Notes: generated by a model from the sequence alone, not told the origin. Positions 38,077 to 48,900 are shown, counted from the stretch's first letter. The stretch: DNA of 64,000 nt from Adineta steineri (GCA_905250115.1 CAJNOI010000096.1:1-64000), one strand, 5' to 3'. Numbers and translations are program-made.

Positions 38077-38771
38077 TTGTCAACCTCATTTTTATTCTAT
38101 ATGATATACTTTGACAAATTATGAATTTTGTATCATATATAGAATTTACTCTATTTTACGATAGCGTTCAAAATAATAAAATAAAAGATGAGATTCTTGA
38201 GCGCAAGATCTTGTTACATGATTCAAGTAATAAAAATCTATTCGATCGGTGTATCGGTGAAACGAAAATTGGCACGGATCGATAGCTATGCTTTGGTAAA
38301 TGTTGCCTTGTGATGTATATGACACTTACATTCAGTCTTAATGTATCTATTTCAATTTTGTTTTTCTTCCGATAAGTCGTCGAAATATGTTACTTTGAAC
38401 TTTCATACTTTATTATAGTATTTTTTAAATCATAGAAGTCGCTTAAAGTGGTGAATATTGGTGAATCTCTTTAAATATTGAGAAATACCAGTTTGTGCTG
38501 GTTAATCAGTTCGAGCGGTTTTTGTTTCACCGCCTCACTAGTTCGACCAGTGTAGCGGTTAATGATCGTCACCGTTGCATCCCTAAAACTAACAACTAGA
38601 ATACTTATCTTGATTTATGTGCTACCAAGGATGTGAATGTCGATGTAACGCCCACAACAGTTTTAGTTTCGTCCGTGAAATCATTCTTGAAATAGAAGAA
38701 ACGTTTATGAAAAATTAGATCTTATAATTTTATTATTGAACAAAACTATGGGTGAAATTGTTTTCTTTTCA

Positions 38772-39713
38772 TTATAAACGAGTAATCATATTACGAAAAG
38801 TTTGAATTGTTGTATCACGTTGTAATTGTGTTTGATGTAATGTAACTTGATTTTGTTGTTTAAAACAAAATGCTGTTCGTACATTTCGTCTATATGGACG
38901 AGATACAATAATATATAAAAGTGATTCTTGTGCCAATCTTAATTGAGATTTAATGATTGATTGTGTAATTTGTAAATATATATTATAAACAAAATTAGGT
39001 AAAGTAGTTAGAAATGCTAAAGCAAATTCAGCAATCATCATTCGATTAACTTGTTGTTGAAGATGATTAATTTGTCTATTTTGTCTTGTTGATCTAAGAT
39101 TATACCATGTAAGAATACTAAATGTACCAAGAATAATCATTGATAAAATATTTGTAACAATTAAGTTAAAATAAGCAATAAATTGTTTATATAAAACACG
39201 ATCATTCACTGATGCTGTACATAAATAACCTGAATAATAAATTCCATCTGGAATACAAATAATTAAATAAATAATACTTGATAGAATCACCATTATATAA
39301 GCTCGTTTTAATGAAAATAAACGACGATAATATACTTGACGCGAAATCATAAGAAATCGATCAATACTTGCTAAACATACACATGTAAATGGCATATTAA
39401 GACCCCAACGACCAAATAACCATCGAAATTTACAAAAAACTATTGAACCAACAAGAGGATCAACACCAGTTATATTAAGTATACTACGAGGATAACGAGA
39501 TGACCATAATGATACAATACTACCAAGAAATGAACCAATTAAAAATATTGAATTCGACATTTGTCGAAGGGTTTTTATACGAATAAAAACAAATAGATTT
39601 AATAAATTACCGATTGTTCCAAAAATAATAAGAACAAACATTATATAACCATCAAATACTTTTCCAATATTTTGAAGACGAACAATTTCATCATTAATTA
39701 AATTACTTGACAT
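38772..39713 (-). CDS. Rhodopsin-like GPCR with shortened TM7
   Basis: A single exon of 313 residues. TM1 carries GNLLNLFVF, and the region after TM3 has ASIDRFLMI (a DRY variant, DRF). A TM3 cysteine (IVFCKF) and an extracellular-loop cysteine (GYLCTAS) can form the usual disulfide. TM6 is FALAFLTTLPNFVYNIY, with the proline in place. After TM6 the protein runs LRLAQESLLYIIVSRPYRRNV: the expected seventh helix of 20-plus residues is reduced to about nine hydrophobic residues before the basic helix-8-like segment. The frame is otherwise intact, so this looks like an in-frame internal deletion. It resembles the large orphan peptide-receptor-like GPCR families of rotifers. Ligand unknown, and signalling may be impaired. 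Confidence 0.85.
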   Translation of the reverse strand: MSSNLINDEIVRLQNIGKVFDGYIMFVLIIFGTIGNLLNLFVFIRIKTLRQMSNSIFLIGSFLGSIVSLWSSRYPRSILNITGVDPLVGSIVFCKFRWLFGRWGLNMPFTCVCLASIDRFLMISRQVYYRRLFSLKRAYIMVILSSIIYLIICIPDGIYYSGYLCTASVNDRVLYKQFIAYFNLIVTNILSMIILGTFSILTWYNLRSTRQNRQINHLQQQVNRMMIAEFALAFLTTLPNFVYNIYLQITQSIIKSQLRLAQESLLYIIVSRPYRRNVRTAFCFKQQNQVTLHQTQLQRDTTIQTFRNMITRL

Positions 39714-39719
39714 TATTCA

Positions 39720-41161
39720 AATTTGATATTCTTCTTTTATTAATATTAAGAATTCTGTTCTACTTTTTCTTTATTTATATATTTCAGATGAATTTAAATC
39801 TACATCATTTTGAACCATATAATTAATTAATATATCATATTATAATAGAGATTATTCTCTAAGAAAATGAAGTTTATATTAATAATGACATGATCTACTT
39901 TCTTCTTTAACAATGTCACTAGTAAATTGTTAAACAATCAAAAACATATTTACGTATTTTCATTTAAATATTGAAACGTCAGATTGTTCTTTATCAAAAT
40001 TGAGCTCAAAATAAAGATGAACTCTTTTCTTTTTTCGATCATCAATTTCATGTTTTTGTCACGATTATTAAATTAGATTAAATACTATTATAAACATTTT
40101 TTATTGTCAAAAATCAACATGAAAGTTCATTATATTAGAATCTAATTCTTTTTAATTATGTATCGTTCTATAAAAATATAAAATTAGACACCAAGTTATA
40201 TCATATTTAAATAAGAGCAAATCTCATATCGGGTATTTATTTACTTTTTTCATTTTCATTAACATTAACACAGACACGTCTCAAAAGTCAAAGATAAAGA
40301 AACCATCGGGAGATTTTCAAAATTTTCCACCTGTTCATATTTGTTTAGGCATAATTTATATCGACTGTAAATTAGAAATATTTTCAACTCTTACATAAAT
40401 ATAAATAAAAACAACAACCATCCAGCAGAATCAATACGTATATATATGTAATATACAAGTAAACAGAATGAAAAAATAGTATAACATCGATTATTAAATG
40501 TTTTTTGTTTCTATACACAAAAATTGTGATTGACACTGACAAAATTGGCTTTTTTTATAAATTTTTCTTTCGAAATCTGGCATATTATTCAACAAAGTTT
40601 AAATATACAACATTTTATTTTATTTATTCATTTGATAATGTTCGACTAGTGAAGAGATTCTGTTTTTTATTTTATAAAAACATATAGTTTTTGGCATGAA
40701 ACATATGATGATAACCAAAAGATAAATATTTCACATGTTGAGAAGTATGGGTGTAAATGTCTTCTCGAAATCTTTTTCTGTGCACATATTCAGAACTTAG
40801 ATTTTGATAAATAAACATGAAATCGACACGATAAGGTATTCTCATATTGATTGTTAACTTTAATTATATATACATGCTTAGAAGTAACGTGTACTTTTGC
40901 CTTATTCTCTTTCTGATCTTTTCTATAGAACATACATCAATTCTACCTGAATACATTATTCGGAGTGCGTAATTCTGCGTATGTATGTGCCTTTCTATTC
41001 ATACATTTATTAATACATATACATTAGTCTCTGCAGGTGCTTTTGATGTATATTTTATAAAATAATATTTTCTTGTTAAAGTACATTCTTTAGAAGTGAA
41101 GTGAATTATATTTACAATATTAAAATATCTTACAGTATATCCTTCACAACATTAAGAACAA
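39720..41161. other. Intergenic region between GPCR and LPMO-like genes
   Basis: The two genes are divergent, so both promoters are expected here. No supported exon was found; an open frame at 40505-40687 is Phe-rich chance sequence. Confidence 0.5.
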
Positions 41162-41893
41162 ATGTCTTGTCATCTCTTCTTAGTTGTTACTCTTGGTATA
41201 TTATATAATTTAGTATCATGCATCTCTGGTCATGCTTACTTTATTTATCCAACACCTCGCAACACTTATTGTACTAATAGTTCTTGTACTACTGCTGGTG
41301 CATTAGGAGCACAAGGACCAATTTGGAGTTTACCAGCAAATAGTACATTATCTTCTATAAGTCCAACAACTCAAACAACATGCAATGGTTCGACTTTAAT
41401 ACTAGCTGCTCCAGTAGGTAATACTTATGATCCAGGATTTCAAGGAAAAACAGCTGCTTCATGGTCAGCTGGTTCAATACAAACATTTCAAATATTTGTT
41501 TCTCAACTTCATCCAATAGAAAATCAAACTATTTATCCAACGGATGGTTGGCAAATTCGCTATCGAGATGGTACACAAACTGGTTCAACATTTTCTCCCA
41601 TCAATTTTACTTATGTAAATGTATCAACAACACCATCGATTGGTCCTGCTCCTGGTGCTGGATTTCAATTAGGTCAAATTGTTTTTGCTACAATAACTGT
41701 ACCTTCAAGTGCAACTAACGATGGAATATTTCAATTTTTTTGGCGTAATAATGAAGTCTATACGGGTTTCATGTGGTTATCATGTATCGATATTACTATC
41801 ACTTCTTTTGGAACTAACATTCCAGTTCCATCAATATTTACTATTATTATTGCTGCTCTTTTAACTATTGGTAGTGTAGTATTACACGTGTAA
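41162..41893 (+). CDS. LPMO-like secreted protein with GPI-type tail
   Basis: A single exon of 243 residues. Lytic polysaccharide monooxygenases are copper enzymes that cut chitin, cellulose or other glycans; their active site needs a histidine at the mature N-terminus. Here the signal peptide ends CISG and the next residue is H24 (HAYFIYPTPRN). The second histidine of the brace is probably H117 in WSAGSIQTFQIFVSQLHP, which follows the AA10/AA15-like WxAG...H pattern. A C-terminal FQFFWRN and GFMWLSCIDITI supply the usual aromatic axial position and closing strand. Six or so cysteines fit disulfides. The last 20 residues (223-243) are hydrophobic with a short end, typical of a GPI anchor signal. 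Substrate unknown. It may be of horizontal origin, or an animal AA15 relative. Confidence 0.78.
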   Translation: MSCHLFLVVTLGILYNLVSCISGHAYFIYPTPRNTYCTNSSCTTAGALGAQGPIWSLPANSTLSSISPTTQTTCNGSTLILAAPVGNTYDPGFQGKTAASWSAGSIQTFQIFVSQLHPIENQTIYPTDGWQIRYRDGTQTGSTFSPINFTYVNVSTTPSIGPAPGAGFQLGQIVFATITVPSSATNDGIFQFFWRNNEVYTGFMWLSCIDITITSFGTNIPVPSIFTIIIAALLTIGSVVLHV

Positions 41894-42169
41894 AACGAAT
41901 CGTCAATAAATATCATCGCATCAGAAATCGAACTACTAATATTAAAACGTAAATTAAATATTGTATCTCTTCTTTTTCCTATTTAATAAAGCCTCTTCAT
42001 TTTACACTCATTAGTAAACCATCAACTAGTTAGAAAAATCATATAAAACAAATCTAATAGGTATATGACTTATATATATTCTGTGATTAATGATGAAAGA
42101 GTACAAACCAACTTTTTATGTTCACACGCGAGAAATAGGATTACAATTGATTAACAATCTATTATAATC

Positions 42170-42377
42170 GGGTGTGAATGTGAGTTTGAGTAAAGAAGAA
42201 GGGTAACTACATCCACATCAATACATATATATAAATTTAATTTTTTTAAATAAAATAAATACTTAAGAAATAGTAGAACCAATATCATATATCCATTTTT
42301 TCAATGGGTGTGGGTGTGGGTGGGTGCGTGTGAGTATTTAGATTTCCATATACTTACACCCAAACCCACCCACATCC
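42170..42377. repeat. Two adjacent telomere-like inverted repeats
   Basis: First pair: GGGTGTGAATGTGAG (from 42170) with ACATCCACATCAA (near 42208-42220). Second, stronger pair: GGGTGTGGGTGTGGGTGGGT (42305-42324) with ACACCCAAACCCACCCACAT (about 42356-42375). Both belong to the dispersed family. Confidence 0.65.
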
Positions 42378-42522
42378 GCAATTGTCAAAAATCACTTGTG
42401 AAATTCTGTACTGCAAAATTCGTATTCCTCAAATAAATTAAATAAAAGTTTACGTGGTTTGAAAACGTAAACAAATTCTGAGTATTCTTTTTAAACTTAT
42501 AGTTTTCGTTTTTCTTTTGCAG

Positions 42523-42816
42523 ATATGCTGATGTACAAATAGATTTGGAGAAAATTCGTCATAAAATCGGTTATGTCATAGCTTGTGGAGGTAATACAGT
42601 CATTTCAAAGATTTTCTTATCAAATGCTCCTTCTCTCTTTTAGTCGAAAACAACAAGCAATTCTACTCACTTAAGGATCATTTAAGTAAAGATAAAATTG
42701 TCACTATTATGAATGGTATCTATTTATATAAAATTTTTTATTAATAATGCTAATAAGTAAATTTATTTTTAGATTCACAAAAAGATGTCAATAATTACAA
42801 TAAAATGAAAAATTAA
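42523..42816 (+). CDS. Three small 3' exons of an unidentified gene
   Basis: Exons 42523-42590, 42644-42715 and 42773-42816 have consensus splice sites, matching phases and introns of 53 and 57 bp. They encode YADVQIDLEKIRHKIGYVIA, then CGGVENNKQFYSLKDHLSKD, then KIVTIMNDSQKDVNNYNKMK and a stop. I do not recognise the sequence. The first exon begins after an acceptor in phase 2, so an upstream exon is needed, but none was found between the LPMO-like gene and here. It may be a 3' fragment left by rearrangement, or its 5' exon may be short and missed. Confidence 0.5.
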
Positions 42817-42909
42817 CTCTTGTTGAGATTTCAATTTGATATTTTTGTTATGTGATACAATCATGATCAATATTTTTCTTTGGAATACTATTATTGTTCT
42901 GCTTGTTCC

Positions 42910-43386
42910 CAGGTGAAAGAATAGGGTACCGTAAAACGGTTTGAAAATGATGAAAAACGATAGTCGTTTCCGTTAATCGGTTCCGTCCCATCGGACACGG
43001 CAGCCGTACAGGCTACCGTTTTTCATCGTTGTCAAGCCGTATTCCGCCTCATCGAAAACGGCAGCCGTAGGGGATTGCCGTTTTTTGCCGTTTTTGGATC
43101 GTAATCGGCTCCATTTTAATGGACCTGGGTACTCTCATGTATAAAACGTCAAAAGAACGTCGTGTTTTAGGCATGAAACGGCTGAAAAACGGTATCGATA
43201 CGGTTCACCATTATTCACCGTAAACGACCTAAAACGGCGCCGTTTCCGTTCCGATGAAACTACATATATAAATCTGGGTATACGGATTACAGTGTTAAAC
43301 GGTGAGAAACAACATTCGTTCACAGCCGTTCCGTGCACGAATTTAGCCGTTTCATGCCTAAAACGGCGTTCGGAATCATCGACCTG
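42910..43386. repeat. GC-rich AAACGG/CCGTTT palindrome cluster
   Basis: About 480 bp, strikingly GC-rich for this window, built from many direct and inverted copies of AAACGG(C), including AAACGGCGCCGTTT at about 43234. It starts CAGGT (42910) and ends ACCTG (43386), so it has minimal inverted ends, but no target duplication was seen. Probably a non-autonomous repeat. Open frames inside it are not genes. Confidence 0.6.
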
Positions 43387-43837
43387 AGTTACAATATGTT
43401 CAAGCAAGTTTTTTTGTATAAATGATGGTTTTATTTTTAATTCGATTTATTGTGTTAACATTCATCGTAGAATAAAATTGTTTAGTTCTTATCATTTGAA
43501 TTGATGTCTAGATAAAAATCTCTAATCAAATTTTCACAATTTCGAAATCAACGAAGGAAAATATTAAAAAGAAGTCGATTATTATCTGAGTTTTCGTGAG
43601 ACTTTAGGGGACATACATCCGTGAATAAAAATATCTAAGAATAATTTGTACGACCTTGAGGGTGAGTGCATAGATTATAGAGTAATATATATATATTCTC
43701 ATCTAAAGCCGCTTTGATAGAATTTTATTTAGTTCTTTTTTCGATAAACTTTATTCTTATTTAACTGATTGTTTTCTACATCTGCTAATAAATCATAAAA
43801 AAAATAAAATATTTTTGTTGATTCAAAAGATGAAAAA

Positions 43838-44218
43838 TACTTTTAATATTTTTCGTCAATTGGTTTTTTGTTTTTTTTGTTCTGGTTCTGGTTCTGGTGA
43901 TTTTTCTTCTGTTGATTCAATACCACATTCTTTTTTAACTTGTTTTATCTCTTCTCGGAGATCTTCCAAATCGTCTTTAATAGCATTTGCTTTGTTGTTT
44001 TCTTCATGTGCTTGTTCATCATCTGAAGCGTTCTCACCCTTTTCTAAAGTTTCATCTAGTTGTTTTTCAAGAGCTTTTTCTTCTTATTTTAGTTCGTGAA
44101 GCCAGGAAACACGACTCATCTGTATATTTTAAAACAATTGTCATCAAGAAATCATTTAAATTACCTCTCCTTTTGCATCTTCCTTTTCTTGATATTCAAC
44201 TTGAGGTTTGCGAGGCAT
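43838..44218 (-). pseudogene. Glu/Lys-rich coiled-coil gene with in-frame stop
   Basis: The minus strand reads MPRKPQVEYQEKEDAKGE from 44218 to 44165, splices over a short intron (acceptor ATACAG), continues MSRVSWLHELK, meets a TAA, and then stays open for about 75 codons in the same frame: EEKALEKQLDETLEKG, later EEIKQVKKECGIESTEEK, and PEPEPEQKKQKTN. The heptad-like charged sequence suggests a coiled-coil protein. The TAA would truncate it after about 29 residues. Either the copy is a pseudogene, the codon is a sequencing error, or translation runs through. The plus-strand Ser-rich frames over this region are shadows. Confidence 0.5.
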
Positions 44219-44587
44219 CACAATAGTTATGGTGTTTGTTATATGTTAATTTAATGAAATGAAATAGATGTACGGAGTAGAAATTATGTTTTTCGCTTAC
44301 CTGATACTATACGAATTTTTTTTCTACTTCTTCTAAAAAAAACAACGATATTTTTTTAACCCATTCATTTGTCCAGTGTATTAAAATATGTATAGCAGAC
44401 TAATACTGTAATAATCACGTAGCGTCACATACTTCTATCTTTTGATTACATTTTTATCCAAATTTAGTTATTTATCTTTATCAATCTGTTTATGAATTAC
44501 ACATAAAAAAAAGTGAAACATTAGTTCTATTTCAATATAAAGATTAGAAATACAGTGGTAAATAATAATGTATCTATACTAATCAGT

Positions 44588-44730
44588 CTTAACATATATT
44601 TATAAATTTTATTTATAAGAAGGAAAATACATATAGAATTCATTAGAATGTACCATTTGTTTATCAAAAATTAAACATTCTATTTTGCTACAATTGAAAC
44701 GTGTGGTAGCACGAGTAAAATCTCCTGTAA
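44588..44730 (-). CDS. Possible terminal exon of an unknown gene
   Basis: After an acceptor-like TTACAG on the minus strand the frame reads GDFTRATTRFNCSKIECLIF, then DKQMVHSNEFYMYFPSYK and stop. The residue mix is protein-like, but the upstream exon cannot be fixed because the 4.6-kb element begins only about 95 bp away. The gene may have been split by that insertion. Confidence 0.35.
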
Positions 44731-45368
44731 CAAATTGTAAATGTATATAATCAATCTTCAATTTCATCGGACGTGGTAAACGTGTTTGCGTCTTTCAAAA
44801 ATTCTTCAATATAATCGATACAATACGTGATGAAAGTTAGCAGCGAATTCGAGTTTTTCCTGCTGACATTCGCTCATGAACGTGTGCTGGCTCTCTAGTT
44901 GGTTGTGCTGGATGCAGAATTAAATTCTGCATCGAATGATACCATTTAACTAGGGGGTCATCGACCAAAAAATATGGATTTGGGTGAAATACTGGGTGAA
45001 ATGGGAGTTTCACCCAGTAATCCTTGCTGACATTCGCTTCTAAAGGTGTGCTACGGTTCTAGTAAGGTGTGCTGGATGCAGAATTTGATTCTGCATCGAA
45101 TGGTATAGTTTAGCTGAATCCATGAAAGATGCTCCCGAGACATTTGCTCTCGCGACAATTGCTCCCCGGACATTTGCTCTCGCGACATTTGCTCCCCACG
45201 GACATTTGCTCCCCAACGACATTTGCTCTCCAGACATTTGCTCCCGCGACAATTGCTCCCCGGACATTTGCTCCCCACGGACATTTGCTCCCCAACGACA
45301 TTTGCTCTCCTGAAATATTTGCTTTCCAATATTAACTGTCCATCGGCAAGATGATCATTATTGATAGA

Positions 45369-45665
45369 GTGTGGGTGTGAGTGTCAAAGATGATATAGTT
45401 GGAGAAAAGATTATAACACATACACCCACACTAACACCCACACCCACACTAACACCCACACCCACACTAACACCCACACTAACACCCACACTAACACCCA
45501 CACCCACACTAACACCCACACTAACACTAACACCTACACCCACACCCACACTAACACCCACACTAACACTAACACCCACACCNNNNNNNNNNACACTAAC
45601 ACCCACACCCACACTAACACCCACACTAACACTAACACCTACACCCACACTAACACCCACACCCT
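45369..45665. repeat. Telomere-like minisatellite (ACACCC/ACACTA)
   Basis: Starts with a short G-rich arm GTGTGGGTGTGAGTGTC (45369) and a 35-bp spacer, then about 250 bp of ACACCC units mixed with ACACTA units on the + strand. The complement is GGGTGT, a permutation of TGTGGG. Ten Ns (45583-45592) interrupt it, so the true copy number is uncertain. Confidence 0.85.
45583..45592. other. Assembly gap (10 N)
   Basis: Ten unresolved bases inside the telomere-like minisatellite, probably a collapsed or unspannable repeat. Confidence 0.95.
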
Positions 45666-46180
45666 AGTCTGTTTCATACTGCTGAAGAGCGAATCCCATA
45701 GAAGAGAGAATGTCATTGGGGAACAAGTACCGCTGGGGAGCAAATGTCGTTGGGGAGCAAATGTCCGTGGGGAGCAAATGTCCGGGGAGCAATTGTCGCG
45801 GGGGCAAATGTCTGGAGAGCAAATGTCGTTGGGGAGCAAATGTCCGTGGGGAGCAAATGTCGCGAGAGCAAATGTCCGGGGAGCAATTGTCGCGAGAGCA
45901 AATGTCTCGGGAGCATCTTTCGTAATACCAGTTTAGCTAGGGGGTCATCAAGCCAAAAATATGGGTTTGGGTGAAAATACTGGGTGAAATGGGGGTTTCA
46001 CGCAGTAATCCTTGCTGACATTCGCTTCTGAAGGTGTGCTACGGTTCTAGTAAGGTGTGCTGGATGCAGAATTTGATTCTGCATCGAATGGTGTACTTGA
46101 ACTAGGGGGTCATCAAGCCAAAAGTATCGATTTGGGTGAAATACTGGGTGAAATCCTATTTCATTTAATATTTTTTTCAG

Positions 46181-46253
46181 ATGTTGGTTTCTAGCGTTGT
46201 TAACTGGACAAAATGGTTATGATCGATGGAAAATTAATACTGGAGCACAATGA
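46181..46253 (+). CDS. Possible stray last exon inside the mobile element
   Basis: A strong acceptor TTTTTTTCAG ends at 46180, directly after the last subterminal repeat unit. In phase 2 the next bases read CWFLALLTGQNGYDRW, KINTGAQ and stop at 46253. This could be the last exon of the element's own or a captured gene. No matching upstream exon was found, so it is only a candidate. Confidence 0.25.
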
Positions 46254-46259
46254 CTGTAT

Positions 46260-48900
46260 TTTTGAGGGAAGGAGAGGAGCAGTTGAACTGATATAAAAAC
46301 AGTTAAGCAATTATCTAACGTCACTGTGCAGTTTCATTTAGCCAATGTTGAAGTTGATGGGAAGAGACAGATTATTTTTTTTATTTTACTCATTTTTTAT
46401 TAGTTAGTAAAGATAGTATAGGCTATAAAAAGAAGTAGTTTATTTGTAGTTCAACCAATATTTGTTTACATCATTTTGAGTAAGGTTTATTCTCTAAACA
46501 AAACTGTATTCATCATACTCTGTTGAGCCGAAAACAAAATTATGAAATTAATCTAAAATTATGAATATTGCATATGTTTAACTTCTTTTGATTTAAATAT
46601 AAATAAAATATGGTCATATATATATTTGGTTTGAATAAAAAATATTCTTATTACTCTTCTTTAATTATTTACTTTTGAAGTAAATTTTAAATGAAGAAAA
46701 AGAACGAGAAACAAATACATAGATACAAATGTATATATATGTATATATAAAATGAGGATATTGAATCAAATACTATTAAAATTAAACGGTTGATACCAGA
46801 TTAGATTGGTCATACAACCTAAAAAAGATAAATAATCGAAGTGAAAATATCATTGAAGCAAGTTTTGTTCTTACTCAGTTAAAGTAGTATAAGTTTCTTC
46901 AACAGTGGCAAGTGAAATAAAGTTAGAGATGAATTCTCCTTGTCCTGGTATATGAGAGGAATACGTCAGATAATCAAGAAATAAAATAAATCTCACTCTG
47001 AAGCTGTTCATAACGTTCGATATATTCTTTTTCAGATTTCACTTTGAACCAACTTCACTCAAAGGAAAAAAGATGATTTTTATCATATATTTAACAAAAA
47101 TTGTTTATTTTAATATTAACCATTTCTTGTGAGCTCTTTATTAAATTAAATATAAAGATTAAAACAAACATTGTTATTTCGACAGAAAGACATGCTATAC
47201 TAATAATTTGTGAGACGTTCATTTTATTATGTTTAACAAAAGATGTCTGCGAAATATTTTGTAGAGAAGAAGCATTAGATAATAGTGAATTTTTTTTAAA
47301 ACAAATATAGAGTCAAATAAATTTATAAAGGATGAATATTCTCGACTGTTTATAATTTAGAAAAAATCTTCAAAAAAGTCAGAACCTGATGTAAACTACT
47401 TGAATATGGTTTGTCTAAAACAAGGAACGATATCATGAAGATTTTTAAAGTGTATGACATGCGTTTCGACATAGTGGAAAAGTTACCTATAGTGAGATAT
47501 AGTTTTCTCGGATATATAAAAGTTTCAAAGCTAATTAATTTACATGATTGTGTAAATATTATCTTAAATCAATTACAAAGAAACATTTTCTATGTAATTG
47601 ATGGTTGCAGATAACAATAAGATAAAAGAAATATTTGTAACGAAAAATGAATGAATGTATATAAATAATGAATAAATATCTTTTATTGAATAAATAAAAG
47701 TAAAGTATAACAGCAATAGAATAATAATAAAATAATAAAAATGATCCCTACTGCTACTTTACTGAGCTTAAGGTTCAGACTCTGTTCCATCCTCGACTCT
47801 TCCAATACAATTCAGAATAATTGTATCACCACGTTAAGTCCAACCTTCATCCGAAGTGTTTGTGTTGAAACTCACTATATCTGATACGCAAAGCAAGAGA
47901 AAAAGAAACATAACAAGAGAAAGATAAATGCGGTAAAGCAGGGGGGGGGGGTTCTTGGAAGGGATGTCCATCTATTCTCTTGGCACAACATTGTCACTCA
48001 CTTTCATGCTAACTTTGTTTTGTTTTTAAATTCAATCTGTTTAGTCAATTCGAGTACCGAATAATGCATCAATACATATCTATATTCAAGATGGGAAATA
48101 ATGTATCATTTAATAGATTATAGTTTTATTCATCAAATATTTTCGCTTGTATCAAGTGATTTTTACAGAATTGAATTTTAATAGTAAAATAGTAAAATTG
48201 TCCTTATCCGCGTTTTTAAAATGAGTATAATACTTTTTTTCTAATGTTATTTGTACTTCTTTAGAAAAATCAAGAGAAAGAAACAATCTCATGATGCAGT
48301 ACTATTTTTCTTGCGACAGAAGTAATACGTATTCTTTTTGGTATCATTTAAAATAATGAAATGATGCTTCGAGGTTTATAACTGTTTGGGGAAATATAAT
48401 TTTCATCATAAATAACCAGTTGAACAGGATAGATTTTTTTCTATTAATCGTCATCTTCCATAGACGTTCAAAACCTTTATTTAGCACGACATTATTCTTT
48501 TCATATCAATCATGTCATTTTCTATCCAATTCGGTTATAGTGACATCAAAGACAACTAGTGACTATATGAAAAACTCATTAATGAAAAAAACCTTTTTAT
48601 GTGTTATCACATTGATCTGTGTTTAAGGAATTGTGATGAATTAATCAGTTTTATTGTACATCGATTTCTTTTCTTTATATCTATACCATCGCGTCAACAT
48701 CTTTGATTCTTCCATCAAAACTAATGGACCGCTATTCATCATTATTCGCATTTGTCTACTTTCATACGGAACAAGGTTCAAAAGTGAACAGTCGATAGCA
48801 TTTTGAATGAAGTCATACCAAAAAACTAAATACTCAGTAATCGAACACAATTCTAAATTATCTCCTAGATAAAAAATAATATTGAACCTCGATAAGTTTG
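46260..48900. other. AT-rich core of the mobile element
   Basis: Open frames of up to about 100 codons (47101-47310, 47411-47614, 48420-48626, and 48641-48943 on the minus strand) show no transposase signature, zinc finger or conserved block. A G10 run lies near 47941. Either cargo, degraded coding sequence, or filler. Confidence 0.5.

Larger units (their letters stand above)
45116..45929. mobile_element. Nested fold-back element with minisatellite arms
   Basis: This 814-bp insert sits inside the left subterminal repeat of the 4.6-kb element. AGTTTAGCT occurs on both sides (45107-45115 and 45930-45938), a 9-bp target duplication; removing the insert restores a normal repeat unit. The arms, about 45123-45330 and 45715-45925, are inverted and each made of some ten copies of a unit of about 20 bp around GGGGAGCAAATGTC. 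Between them lies a telomere-like array. Reading frames across the arms on both strands are products of the repeat. No coding content. Confidence 0.82.

Noticed and set aside
43815-44226. Plus-strand Ser/Phe-rich frames
   Set aside because: They are antisense shadows of the Glu/Lys-rich coiled-coil gene on the minus strand.
45120-45930. CRISPR-like array of short repeats
   Set aside because: Units are contiguous tandem repeats in inverted arms without unique spacers, in a eukaryotic context.
45040-45974. Multiple overlapping frames on both strands with repeated MSxGSKCP- or HLLSRQLL-type units
   Set aside because: They arise from the 20-bp minisatellite arms and the ACACCC array; all frames and both strands are open, which is a repeat artefact.
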